A program made the position numbers and the translations under genes. From the NCBI RefSeq assembly GCF_022788695.1, contig NZ_CP085154.1, forward strand, positions 2,542,001 through 2,606,000: 64,000 bases of DNA, written 5' to 3'. Position 1 is the first letter of the stretch; the number at the start of each line of letters is the position of its first letter. Below the pieces are notes generated by a model that saw only the letters and a list, made by a program, of their open reading frames with translations, was not told where the DNA came from and did no database searches. Source of the stretch: Pseudosulfitobacter sp. DSM 107133. GTDB taxonomy: Bacteria; Pseudomonadota; Alphaproteobacteria; Rhodobacterales; Rhodobacteraceae. Shown piece by piece: positions 19,594 to 28,006 of the stretch.

Positions 19594-19611
19594 CCGTCAT
19601 GCGCCCGTTAC
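19594..19611 (+). promoter_or_regulatory. candidate Pho box upstream of phoX
   Basis: CCGTCAT (19594-19600) and CCGTTAC (19605-19611) are spaced as the two 7-base repeats of a Pho box (CTGTCAT-N4-CTGTCAT), 11 bases apart, matching 10 of 14 positions. It ends 53 bases before the phoX ATG, consistent with PhoB activation. No clear -10 element was assigned. Confidence 0.4.
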
Positions 19612-19663
19612 ACTTATGGGGCATCCGGTGCACAAATCATGACCCTTGTGAGGACACACCCAA

Positions 19664-21694
19664 ATGAATCGCCGCTCCATCATCAATGCCCCGGACATCG
19701 GCAACAAGGCCGAAGCCTACGAAGCCTTTGACGACATCCCCACAAACCCCAACCTCAGCCGCACCATCGGTGATGTCATCGCCGCCCGCTATTCGCGCCG
19801 TGACATCCTGCGCGGCACTTTGGGTGTGTCGGCCACCACCGCCCTGTTCGGCACCGCAGCCATGATGGCCCCCACGCCCGCAGCCGCCACCGACAGTGCC
19901 GCGTCGCGCTATGTCTTTGACGAACTGGCATGGGGCAACGACGCCACGCACCACATCGCCGAAGGCTATGACGCCGACGTTCTGCTGCGCTGGGGTGACC
20001 CGATCACGGCCGACGCACCTGAATTCGACGTGATGAACCAGACCGCCGCCGCCCAGTTGCAGCAATTCGGCTACAACAACGACTATGTCGGCTTTACCCC
20101 GCTGGACGGCAACCCCGACCGCGGCCTGCTGTGCGTCAACCACGAATACACCAACGAAGAAGTCATGTTTCCCGGCCTTGGCCGTCAGGACAGCGTCGAT
20201 TTTGCAGGCATGACGCCCGAGCTGATCGACATCGAAATGGCGGCCCACGGCGGCACCGTGGTCGAGATTGCCCGCAACGATGCCGGCAAATGGGAACTGG
20301 TGCGCGACAGCAAATACAACCGCCGCATCACACCGCTGAACACCAAGATGACCCTCGACGGCCCCGCCGCAGGTCATGCGCGTATGCAGACCAATGCCGA
20401 CCCCGCGGGCATGACCGTGATGGGCACCGTCAACAACTGCGCCGGTGGCATGACCCCCTGGGGCACCTACCTGATGGCCGAGGAAAACTTTCACGGCTAT
20501 TTCTGGACCGACAAGCTGGACGCCGAGGGCAACCCCGACATTTCCGCCCACCCCGAGGCCGCAAAACTGAAGCGCTACGGCGTGCCGGGCCGCTGGTACG
20601 CATGGGGCAAGTTCCACGATCACTGGAACATCGACCTTGAGCCGCAAGAGCCGAACCGCTGGGGCTGGATCGTCGAGGTTGACCCGCGCAACCCCGACGC
20701 GATGCCGATCAAGCACACCGCCCTGGGCCGTTTCCGCCACGAGGGTGCCGAAACATGTGTGTCCGAGGACGGCAAGCTGGTGATCTATTGCGGTGACGAC
20801 AACCGCTTTGATTATCAGTACAAATATGTCTCGAACGGCACGGTGACCGGTGACGAGACATTCGGATCGTCGCTGATGTCCGACGGCACGCTTTACGTCG
20901 CGCGCTTTGACGAAGACGGCACCGTGACTTGGCTGCCGCTGGTGCATGGCACCGGCCCGCTGACCGCCGATAACGGCTTTGACAGCCAGGCCGACGTGAT
21001 GATCGACACCCGTCTGGCCGCCGATGCGCTGGGTGCCACGCCGATGGACCGCCCCGAAGACGCGCAACCGCGTGGCGATGGCACTGCCTACATCATGCTG
21101 ACCAACAACACCAAGCGCAAACCCGACCAGGTCGACGCCGCCAACCCGCGCGCCGACAGCAGCTTTGGCCACATCATCGAGATCAAGGAAGACGGCGGCC
21201 TGCATTCGGCCACCACCGGCACATGGTCGATCCTCGTCAAATGCGGCGATCCGGCAGTGACCGAAGTGGGCGCACAGTGGAACCCCGACACCTCGGAAAA
21301 CGGCTGGTTCGGCTCGCCCGACAACGCCGCCATCGACGCCGACGGGCGCCTGTGGATTTCCACCGACCAGGGGTCTGGCTGGGGCAAAACCGGCAAATCC
21401 GACGGGCTCTATGCGCTGGAAACCGAAGGCGAGGCGCGCGGCACCTCAAAGCTGTTCTTCCGCTGCCCAGTGGGCGGTGAGCTGTGCGGTCCCTACTTCA
21501 CCGAAGAAATGGACACCCTGTTCCTGGCCGTCCAGCACCCCGGCACCGACGGCACCAAGGACCTCGCTGGCTTCGAGCGCAACTCGACCTTCGAAGATCC
21601 CGCCACCCGCTGGCCCGACTTTGATCCCGCCATGCCGCCGCGCCCCACGGTGCTGGTGGTCACCAAAAAAGGCGGCGGCAAAATCGCCACCTGA
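19664..21694 (+). CDS. phoX: PhoX-family phosphatase (DUF839)
   Basis: A 676-residue exported phosphatase. A long N-region precedes a twin-arginine signal (SRRDILRGTLG at ~residues 44-54, then a hydrophobic stretch ending PAAA), as expected for Tat export of a metal-loaded enzyme. Segments typical of PhoX include LLCVNHEYTNEEVMFPG, TPWGTYLMAEENFHGYF, WGWIVEVDPRNPDAMP and GEHLCGPYFT-like GGELCGPYFT. PhoX is a calcium/iron monomeric alkaline phosphatase releasing phosphate from esters, common in marine bacteria. It stands alone, with a candidate Pho box upstream and a strong terminator downstream. Confidence 0.92.
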   Translation: MNRRSIINAPDIGNKAEAYEAFDDIPTNPNLSRTIGDVIAARYSRRDILRGTLGVSATTALFGTAAMMAPTPAAATDSAASRYVFDELAWGNDATHHIAEGYDADVLLRWGDPITADAPEFDVMNQTAAAQLQQFGYNNDYVGFTPLDGNPDRGLLCVNHEYTNEEVMFPGLGRQDSVDFAGMTPELIDIEMAAHGGTVVEIARNDAGKWELVRDSKYNRRITPLNTKMTLDGPAAGHARMQTNADPAGMTVMGTVNNCAGGMTPWGTYLMAEENFHGYFWTDKLDAEGNPDISAHPEAAKLKRYGVPGRWYAWGKFHDHWNIDLEPQEPNRWGWIVEVDPRNPDAMPIKHTALGRFRHEGAETCVSEDGKLVIYCGDDNRFDYQYKYVSNGTVTGDETFGSSLMSDGTLYVARFDEDGTVTWLPLVHGTGPLTADNGFDSQADVMIDTRLAADALGATPMDRPEDAQPRGDGTAYIMLTNNTKRKPDQVDAANPRADSSFGHIIEIKEDGGLHSATTGTWSILVKCGDPAVTEVGAQWNPDTSENGWFGSPDNAAIDADGRLWISTDQGSGWGKTGKSDGLYALETEGEARGTSKLFFRCPVGGELCGPYFTEEMDTLFLAVQHPGTDGTKDLAGFERNSTFEDPATRWPDFDPAMPPRPTVLVVTKKGGGKIAT

Positions 21695-21731
21695 CCCCAT
21701 TCCAACCAATCTCTTTTCAGCACGTCTCAGA

Positions 21732-21758
21732 CCTCGCCCGCTTCGGGCGGGGTCTTTT
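21732..21758 (+). terminator. rho-independent terminator of phoX
   Basis: CCTCGCCCG and CGGGCGGGG form a nine-base stem (one G-U) with a CTT loop, followed by TCTTTT. It lies 37 bases after the phoX stop. Confidence 0.85.
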
Positions 21759-21781
21759 CCATCGCCCCTTCATTTTGCCAG

Positions 21782-21824
21782 AAAAACTCCGGGGGAGGCG
21801 CACAGCGCCGGGGGCAGAGCCCCC
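21782..21824 (-). terminator. terminator region of znuA
   Basis: On the minus strand, just after the znuA stop, GGGGGCTCTGCCCCC is followed by a GGCGC/GCGCC element and a GGAGTTTTT tail. The compound hairpin with a T-run is typical of terminators in this group of bacteria. Confidence 0.6.
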
Positions 21825-21834
21825 AGCCAACGGA

Positions 21835-22764
21835 TCAATCCTGCAAACACGCCGCCAAAGAGGTAGCCAGCCCGCGCAGCACGTCCCCGTACAGCGCCGG
21901 CCCCGGCTTCAGCTCAGCCCCCAGCGGGTCGGCCACGCCAACATGCGTCGGCCCCACAACCTCTGACAAACCCGCGTCGAACTGCGGCCCGGCCATCACG
22001 CAAGACACGCCAGCGCCGCGCACCATATCGCGCATTTCAGCCGCCCGCGCGGTGTCAACGGGCAGCGCGTCTTCGCCGCTTAACGCACCCTCTGCGGGCA
22101 TGGCAAAGCTACGCTCAAAGTATTGATATTCATCATGATAAACCATATAGGGCCGCCCGCGCACAGGCGCCAGAACAGCGTTGATCTCACCGTTCAGCCC
22201 CGCCAGACCCGCCGCCCCCTTGCGGGCATTTGCCTCGTAGGTCAGCGCGTTGTCAGGGTCCAGCGCCCCCAGCACAACCGAGATTTCCAGCATCCATAAT
22301 GCCGCGTTTTCCGGGGCAAGCCATGCGTGCGGATCCAGGCTATGATCGAAGTGTTCGGCATGATCCGCATACCCCGCGCCTTCGTGCCCGACCTCTTCCT
22401 GCGGGCGGCCCGAAAATCCGTCCCCTTCGCGCAGTTTCAGCTTCAGCACCTGCGGGACATCCATCAACACCAGTTGCGACGCCGCGCCGGCCAGCGCGTC
22501 CAACGGCCCGCCCAGCCATGGCGTCAGGCCGGGGCCGACCCACACAACCGCATCCGCTTGCGACAAGCTGCGCTCCTGCGCGGGGCGCAAGGCATAGCTG
22601 TGCGGCGACGCTCCGGGTGGCACAATAAGCTCCGGTGTGCCCACCCCCTCCATCACCTGCGCGACCAGTGCATGGACGGGTGCAATATCCACCGCCACGC
22701 GCGGCACCTCGGCAACCGCAGCCGAAGCACTGCACATCAGGGCCAGCCCAACCAGTCGGATCAT
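21835..22764 (-). CDS. znuA: zinc ABC transporter substrate-binding protein
   Basis: A 309-residue cluster A-I binding protein with a signal peptide (LVGLALMCSASAAVAE). Metal ligand histidines appear as PPGASPHSYALRP, a short His-rich loop (GHEGAGYADHAEHFDH), DPHAWLAPENA, and YHDEYQYFE. It captures periplasmic zinc for ZnuBC. ATG 22764 is chosen because GGAGTG lies eight bases upstream; a GTG nine bases upstream is possible. No znuB, znuC or zur gene is adjacent, so the rest of the transporter must be elsewhere. Confidence 0.9.
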   Translation of the reverse strand: MIRLVGLALMCSASAAVAEVPRVAVDIAPVHALVAQVMEGVGTPELIVPPGASPHSYALRPAQERSLSQADAVVWVGPGLTPWLGGPLDALAGAASQLVLMDVPQVLKLKLREGDGFSGRPQEEVGHEGAGYADHAEHFDHSLDPHAWLAPENAALWMLEISVVLGALDPDNALTYEANARKGAAGLAGLNGEINAVLAPVRGRPYMVYHDEYQYFERSFAMPAEGALSGEDALPVDTARAAEMRDMVRGAGVSCVMAGPQFDAGLSEVVGPTHVGVADPLGAELKPGPALYGDVLRGLATSLAACLQD

Positions 22765-22945
22765 GGTTTTCACTCCGGTGTCATCAACGCGGCCCTGCTA
22801 GATGTAAGGCAATTACGCATCAACCCGAAATCGGCACATATCTGCCATCGGCTTTGGCAAAAGGCGAACACGCCCCTTGCGGTGAGCGCACCTTCATGGC
22901 CCCGCAACGCAACTGCCCCAACCTGATCGGTTTGCGGGACCAGCG

Positions 22946-23341
22946 CTATCCGATCTCGGCGGTCGCCTCGATTTCCAGCAGCGCCTCGTCCTCGACCAGC
23001 GCGTCGATCACCACCATGGTCATCGCCGGAAAATTGCGCCCCAGCACGTCGCGGTAAGCCGCGCCGACTTCTGCCTGATGCGCCAGATAGTCGGCCTTGT
23101 CGGTGACATACCACGTAAGCCGCACGATGTCTGCGCAGGTGCCGCCCGCCGCCTCGACCACGGTGCGGATGTTGGTCAGTGCCTGACGCATCTGTCCAAT
23201 GAAATCATGCACTTCGAACACCTGATCGGCGGTCCAGCCGATCTGCCCACCCACATAAAGCGTGCCGGATCTGGTCAGAACGCCGTTGGCATATCCTTTG
23301 GCAGGTTTCCAGCCGTCGGGTTGAATGATGCGATGGGCCAT
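22946..23341 (-). CDS. RidA-family enamine/imine deaminase (second copy, catabolic island)
   Basis: A 131-residue Rid-family protein with GVLTRSGTLYVGGQIGW, VVEAAGGTCADIVRLTWYVTD and LLEIEATAEIG. The conserved Arg of catalytic RidA proteins lies in the IVRLTWYVTD strand. It follows the LIV-type ATPase gene by 24 bases with a strong AGGAGG site, making it the last gene of the 14-gene minus-strand run. Rid proteins hydrolyse 2-aminoacrylate-like enamines; the anthraniloyl-CoA monooxygenase/reductase product is a cyclic enamine, so a dedicated deaminase role is plausible (inference). Confidence 0.87.
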   Translation of the reverse strand: MAHRIIQPDGWKPAKGYANGVLTRSGTLYVGGQIGWTADQVFEVHDFIGQMRQALTNIRTVVEAAGGTCADIVRLTWYVTDKADYLAHQAEVGAAYRDVLGRNFPAMTMVVIDALVEDEALLEIEATAEIG

Positions 23342-23365
23342 AAGCCACCTCCTGTAAAGTGAACG

Positions 23366-24055
23366 TCAGACGCCCAAGAATGTATCTGCGACCTCGCGGT
23401 CAATTGCCGCCATGTCACCGCGCCACACCGATGTGCCGCGTTCCAGTATCACAGCGCGATCCGCGACCTGTCGCAGTTCGGCCAGCGATTTATCAACCAC
23501 CAGCAGGGCAAGCCCTGTCTCGGATTTCAGTGTGCGCACGGCGGCCCAGATTTCCTGCCGCACCACGGGCGCCAAGCCCTCGGTGGCCTCGTCCAGCATC
23601 AGCAGACGCGGGTTGGTCATCAGCGCACGGCCAATCGCCAGCATCTGCTGCTCGCCCCCCGACAGCGACACCGAAAGCTGATCCTGCCGCTCCTCCAGCC
23701 GCGGAAACAGCGCCGTCACCCGCGCCATGTCCCAATGCCCGGGCCGCGCCGCCGCGATCAGGTTTTCGCGCACTGTCAGGTTGGCAAAACAGCGCCGCCC
23801 CTCGGGCACCAGCCCCAGACCGGCGCGCGCCGCCTTGTGTGCGGGCAATGCGCCAATGTCACGTCCGTCCAGCCTGACGTTGCCGGATGAGTGTTTCAGC
23901 AAACGGCTGATCACCTTGATGGTCGAGGATTTCCCCATGCCGTTGCGCCCCATCAGGGCCACAACTTCGCCTTCGGCCACGTCCAGATCAACGCCGAACA
24001 GCGCCTGCGACGGTCCATAAGACGCTTGTATCTGTTCCAGTTCCAGCAAGCTCAT
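23366..24055 (-). CDS. livF: LIV-type ABC transporter ATPase (LivF), catabolic island
   Basis: A 229-residue ATPase with Walker A GRNGMGKSS, signature LSGGEQQML, Walker B LLMLDEATEGL and the LivF stretch GLGLVPEGRRCFANLTVREN. Its ATG overlaps the LivG stop (ATGA). It powers uptake with LivG, LivH and LivM encoded upstream. Walker B reads DEATEGL rather than DEP, a common variant. Confidence 0.93.
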   Translation of the reverse strand: MSLLELEQIQASYGPSQALFGVDLDVAEGEVVALMGRNGMGKSSTIKVISRLLKHSSGNVRLDGRDIGALPAHKAARAGLGLVPEGRRCFANLTVRENLIAAARPGHWDMARVTALFPRLEERQDQLSVSLSGGEQQMLAIGRALMTNPRLLMLDEATEGLAPVVRQEIWAAVRTLKSETGLALLVVDKSLAELRQVADRAVILERGTSVWRGDMAAIDREVADTFLGV

Positions 24056-24807
24056 GCCACATCCTCCTCGCCCAGATAGGCGGTGCGCACCAGCGGATCG
24101 GCGCGAATTTCGTCCGCTGTGCCGGTGGCGATGATCTTGCCATAGACCAGCACGCTGATCCGGTCGGCCAGCGCAAAGACCGCGTCCATGTCATGTTCTA
24201 CCAGCAGGATCGGAGCCTCGCGGCGCAACCCGTCCAGAAAGCCCGTCATGCGTTTCGACCCCGACGCGCCAAGGCCCGCCATCGGTTCGTCCATCACGAA
24301 GGCATGGGGTTTCAGCGTCAGCGCCACGGCCACCTCAAGCAACCGGCGCTGGCCGTGGCTCAGTTCCGCTGTGCGGGTGGCGGCATGATCGGCCAGCCCC
24401 ACCCGGTCCAGCGCCGCCTGCGCCTGTGCCACCAGCTCGGCGTCGCGCATCACCGGACGCAGGAACCGCCAGACCGAACCGGCCCGCCCCAGCGCACCCA
24501 GCACCGCGTTTTGCAGCACTGTCGCCTCCATCGCCAGCGACGAAACCTGAAACGTGCGCCCCAGCCCGGCCCGCGCGCGCGCCTGCGTGCTCAGCGCGGT
24601 CACATCGCGCCCTTCGAACCGGATGCGGCCCGCGTCGGGGGGCAAGCCACCCGCAATCTGTTTTATCAGCGTCGACTTTCCGGCCCCGTTCGGCCCGATC
24701 AGCGCGTGAATCTCACCGGGCATCAGCGTCAGCGTCACGTTGTCCGTGGCCTGCAACGCGCCAAAGGATTTATGCAAGCCGTCCACATGCAGCAGCGGTT
24801 CAGTCAT
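24052..24807 (-). CDS. livG: LIV-type ABC transporter ATPase (LivG), catabolic island
   Basis: A 251-residue ATPase with Walker A GPNGAGKST, signature LSHGQRRLLEVA (LivG-like), Walker B AFVMDEPMAGL and switch His in LVEHDMDAVF. Its start overlaps the LivM stop by eight bases. It belongs to the transporter encoded between kynU and ridA. Confidence 0.94.
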   Translation of the reverse strand: MTEPLLHVDGLHKSFGALQATDNVTLTLMPGEIHALIGPNGAGKSTLIKQIAGGLPPDAGRIRFEGRDVTALSTQARARAGLGRTFQVSSLAMEATVLQNAVLGALGRAGSVWRFLRPVMRDAELVAQAQAALDRVGLADHAATRTAELSHGQRRLLEVAVALTLKPHAFVMDEPMAGLGASGSKRMTGFLDGLRREAPILLVEHDMDAVFALADRISVLVYGKIIATGTADEIRADPLVRTAYLGEEDVA

Positions 24808-25783
24808 GGGCCACCTCCCGTCCCGCCAGCGAGCCGATCAGCCCGCCGCGCGCAAACAACACCACCAACAGCAGGATCGCACCCACATAGATCAGCCAGA
24901 ATTCGGACATTGGCGACAGCAGGTATTCCAGCAGCACAAACATCATCGCCCCCGCCACCGGCCCGAACAGACGACCAACACCGCCCAGCACGATAAACAC
25001 GATGAATTCGCCCGACATCTGCCAGCTGAACATGGTCGGGCTGACAAAACGGTTGAGATCGGCAAACAACGCCCCTGCCAGCCCCGTCACCGCGCCCGAG
25101 ATCACAAAGGCCACCAGCCGCAGCCGGAACGGTCCAAGGCCCACGGTCTCGACCCGCTCGGCGTTCTGGCGTGCCGCGCTCAGCGCCAGACCAAAGGGCG
25201 CGCGGGCCAGACGGCCCATCCACCACAGCACCGCCGACAGGATCACAAAGACCAGCGCAAAGAACTGCATCGGGTCCAGCGTGTTCAGCCCCGGAAACCC
25301 GTTTCGCACATAGATGCTCAACCCGTCCTCGCCGCCGTAGGCAGGCCACGAGATCGCGAAGTAATAGAACATCTGCCCGAAGGCGAGCGTGATCATGATG
25401 AAATAAACGCCCGAGGTGCGCAGTGACAGCGCCCCGATGGCAAGGGCTGCCAGCGCGCTGGTCACAATCGCCACCAGCCAGATCACGGGCATCGATTTGG
25501 TGCCCTCGATCACGATCCAGCTGTCGATCACGGGCGTATAGGTCTGTGCGTGATGGGCCAGTATGCCCATCGCATAGCCACCAATCCCGAAAAACGCCGC
25601 GTGGCCCAGACTGACCAGCCCGCCCAGGCCAAGGGCAAGGTTCAGCCCCACCGCCGCCAGTGCAAAGATCGCGGCGCGGGTGATCAGCGTAATCAGAAAC
25701 GGTTCATCCAGCGCAAAGGCCAGAGCGGCGGCCACCGGCATCGCCAGATACAGCCCCGCGTTCAATAAGGTTTCCCGCCGCAT
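24800..25783 (-). CDS. livM: LIV-type ABC transporter permease (LivM), catabolic island
   Basis: A 327-residue permease with the LivM signature LALGLGGLVSLGHAAFFGIGG and the coupling region VLGGVGRLFGPVAGA. ATG 25783 is chosen: it lies one base past the LivH stop (25787-25785) and starts MRRETLLNAGLYLA, whereas an extended start would run inside livH. It is expected to form the membrane channel with LivH. Confidence 0.92.
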   Translation of the reverse strand: MRRETLLNAGLYLAMPVAAALAFALDEPFLITLITRAAIFALAAVGLNLALGLGGLVSLGHAAFFGIGGYAMGILAHHAQTYTPVIDSWIVIEGTKSMPVIWLVAIVTSALAALAIGALSLRTSGVYFIMITLAFGQMFYYFAISWPAYGGEDGLSIYVRNGFPGLNTLDPMQFFALVFVILSAVLWWMGRLARAPFGLALSAARQNAERVETVGLGPFRLRLVAFVISGAVTGLAGALFADLNRFVSPTMFSWQMSGEFIVFIVLGGVGRLFGPVAGAMMFVLLEYLLSPMSEFWLIYVGAILLLVVLFARGGLIGSLAGREVAHD

Positions 25784-25784
25784 C

Positions 25785-26702
25785 TCATGCCCCTCCGTAC
25801 AGGCCGGTAGGCTTGAACAACAATACAAGCGCCATCAGGATATAGATCGACATCGACGCCAGCGACGAGCCGATGGTTGTCGCACTGGACGGGTCCATGA
25901 ACAGGCCAAACAGCAGCGGCAACAGCACACCGCCCAGCGTATCGGTCAGCCCCACCAACAGCGCGCCGACCAGCGCCCCCTTGATCGAGCCGATGCCGCC
26001 AATCACGATCACCACAAAGGCAAGGATCAGCACAGGTTCCCCCATGCCCACCTGCACCGACTGGATCGCCCCCACCAGCGCACCCGCCAGACCGGCCAGC
26101 GCCGCGCCAAGGGCAAAGACGATGGTATACAGACGGCTGATGTCGACACCCAGCGCACCGATCATCTCGCGGTCGCTTTCGCCCGCACGGATCTGGATGC
26201 CGATGCGCGTGCGCGCGATCAGCTGGAACAGACCAAGGGCAATCAGCAGCCCGATCACGATAATCAGCAACCGATAAGACGGGTACAGGATTCCGCCGGG
26301 CAATGTCACCGGGCCGGACAGCGCCGCAGGCACGTCCAGATACAGCGGGAACGATCCGAACAGCCACCGCGTGCCTTCGGAAAAGATCAGGATCAGCGCA
26401 AAGGTGGCCAGCACCTGATCCAGATGGTCGCGGTCATACAGCCTGCGGATCACCACCATTTCAATGATGCACCCCGCCACAGCCGCCGCCGCCAGCGCCG
26501 CGCCAAGGGCCAGCACAAACGATCCGGTCCAGCCCGCAACCGCCGCCGCCGCAAAGGCCCCGACCATATACAGCGAACCATGGGCCAGATTGATCAGCCC
26601 CATGACCCCGAAAATCAGCGTCAGACCGGCCGCCATCAGGAACAACATGATCCCCGATTGCAGCCCGTTCAGCACCTGTTCGATCAACAACAATGGTGTC
26701 AT
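25785..26702 (-). CDS. livH: LIV-type ABC transporter permease (LivH), catabolic island
   Basis: A 305-residue permease with LNGLQSGIMLFLMAAGLTLIFG, the NLAHGSLYMVGAFAAA segment and the coupling region GGIGSIKGALVGA. It is the first permease of the operon, 95 bases after the binding-protein gene, with a strong stem-loop in the gap. Confidence 0.92.
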   Translation of the reverse strand: MTPLLLIEQVLNGLQSGIMLFLMAAGLTLIFGVMGLINLAHGSLYMVGAFAAAAVAGWTGSFVLALGAALAAAAVAGCIIEMVVIRRLYDRDHLDQVLATFALILIFSEGTRWLFGSFPLYLDVPAALSGPVTLPGGILYPSYRLLIIVIGLLIALGLFQLIARTRIGIQIRAGESDREMIGALGVDISRLYTIVFALGAALAGLAGALVGAIQSVQVGMGEPVLILAFVVIVIGGIGSIKGALVGALLVGLTDTLGGVLLPLLFGLFMDPSSATTIGSSLASMSIYILMALVLLFKPTGLYGGA

Positions 26703-26762
26703 CTGCCACCCCTGCCCCGCAATGCGACGGCAAGCCCTTGAATAATCATAGGTTTCAGAAAC

Positions 26763-26791
26763 CGGCTCTGGCAGCGCACCCGCCAGAGCCG
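26763..26791 (-). other. intercistronic stem-loop after binding-protein gene (catabolic island)
   Basis: CGGCTCTGGC (26763-26772) and GCCAGAGCCG (26782-26791) form a perfect ten-base stem with a nine-base loop, seven bases downstream of the binding-protein stop. On the minus strand it is followed by GTTTCTGAAACC, a weak T-run, so it may lower read-through into the permease genes. Confidence 0.8.
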
Positions 26792-26797
26792 TTGGCT

Positions 26798-27937
26798 TTA
26801 CATCTTGCAGTCAGCGCCGTAGGCATCGGTGTGATCGGTCGCGGCAACGCCGACGATCCGGTTGGTGACAACATCACCTTCCTTGACCACTTCACGCATA
26901 TAGATGTCCTGCACCGGATGGTGGTTGGGCGCGAACGAGAACTTGCCGCGCACCGACTGGAAATCAGCCGCTTCCAGTGCCGCCTGGAAAGCCGCCGCGT
27001 CTTTCACATCTGCCTTGCCCATTGCCGAGATCAGCAGCAGCGCGGTGTCATACCCCTGGGCCGCGTAAAGCGACGGCAGACGACCATATTCATCCTGAAA
27101 CGCCTGCACGAATTCCGCATTGCCCGGCGCATCCAGATCCTTGGACCAATGCGACGTGTTCTTGACGCCCAAAGCGGCCTCGCCGATCGCGCCCAGAATC
27201 CCCTGATCAAAGCTGAACGCAGGCCCCATCACGTTTTTCTCGACACCCGCACCCGCGTATTGCTTCATGAACGAAATGCCCATGCCACCGGGCAGGAAGA
27301 AATAGATGGTGTCAGCATCGCTGGCGCGCATCTGCGCGATTTCAGCGGCGTAATCGGTCTGGCCCAACTTGGTATAGACCTCGTCGGTAATGTCGCCTTT
27401 GTAAAAGCGTTTAAAACCGGCGATCATGTCCTTGCCCGCCGGATAGTTCGGCGCCATCAGGAAGACCTTCTTGATGTCATTCTCATTGGCCCAGCCACCC
27501 GCCGCCTCGTTAAAGGCGTCGTTCTGCCATGCGACGTTGAAATACAGCGGGCTGCATCCCTTGCCCGCCAGCGCCGAAGGGCCCGCGTTGGGCGACAGAT
27601 AGAATTTGCCCTGCGCCGTGACACTTGGCACCACCGCCATCGCAAGGTTCGACCAGATGATGCCGGTCAGCACGTCAACCTTTTCCGATTGCACCAGCTT
27701 GTCGGCCAGTTGCACAGCGATGTCGGGCTTGCGCTGGTCGTCCTCGACAATCAGCTCAAGCATGTCATTGCCCTTGGCCGCCAGCATAAAGCCGTCGCGC
27801 ACATCAATGCCCAGACCTGCACCACCCCCCGAAAGCGTGGTGATCATCCCAACCTTGACCTTGCCGTGGTCGTCGGCCAAAGCCGCCGTGCCCGCCAGAG
27901 CCATACAGGCCGCTGTTACCAGTGATTTCATCTTCAT
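26798..27937 (-). CDS. ABC transporter substrate-binding protein, catabolic island
   Basis: A 379-residue periplasmic type-1 binding protein with a Sec signal (SLVTAACMALAGTAALAD) and the opening VKVGMITTLSGGGAGLGIDVRD. Cysteines near positions 125 (GCSP) and the C-terminus (DCKM) could form a disulfide. It lies 69 bases downstream of kynU on the same strand and heads a LIV-type transporter. Proteins of this kind include binders of aromatic acids, so tryptophan, kynurenine, anthranilate or a related aromatic is a reasonable ligand guess from context alone. Confidence 0.9.
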   Translation of the reverse strand: MKMKSLVTAACMALAGTAALADDHGKVKVGMITTLSGGGAGLGIDVRDGFMLAAKGNDMLELIVEDDQRKPDIAVQLADKLVQSEKVDVLTGIIWSNLAMAVVPSVTAQGKFYLSPNAGPSALAGKGCSPLYFNVAWQNDAFNEAAGGWANENDIKKVFLMAPNYPAGKDMIAGFKRFYKGDITDEVYTKLGQTDYAAEIAQMRASDADTIYFFLPGGMGISFMKQYAGAGVEKNVMGPAFSFDQGILGAIGEAALGVKNTSHWSKDLDAPGNAEFVQAFQDEYGRLPSLYAAQGYDTALLLISAMGKADVKDAAAFQAALEAADFQSVRGKFSFAPNHHPVQDIYMREVVKEGDVVTNRIVGVAATDHTDAYGADCKM

Positions 27938-28006
27938 TTGGTCTTCTCCCTTGGTGGTGGGGGCATTGCGCCCCTCTTATGTCCTCTATCGCAGAATGCC
28001 CCCTCC

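Noticed and set aside
19637..21205. Open frame of 522 codons on the minus strand opposite phoX
   Set aside because: Low-complexity Val/Gly/His composition, no domain, fully covered by the well-supported phoX gene.
22800..22822. GTAA-GGCAA-TTAC inverted repeat upstream of znuA as a Zur box
   Set aside because: Arms are only four bases and do not match known alphaproteobacterial Zur sites.
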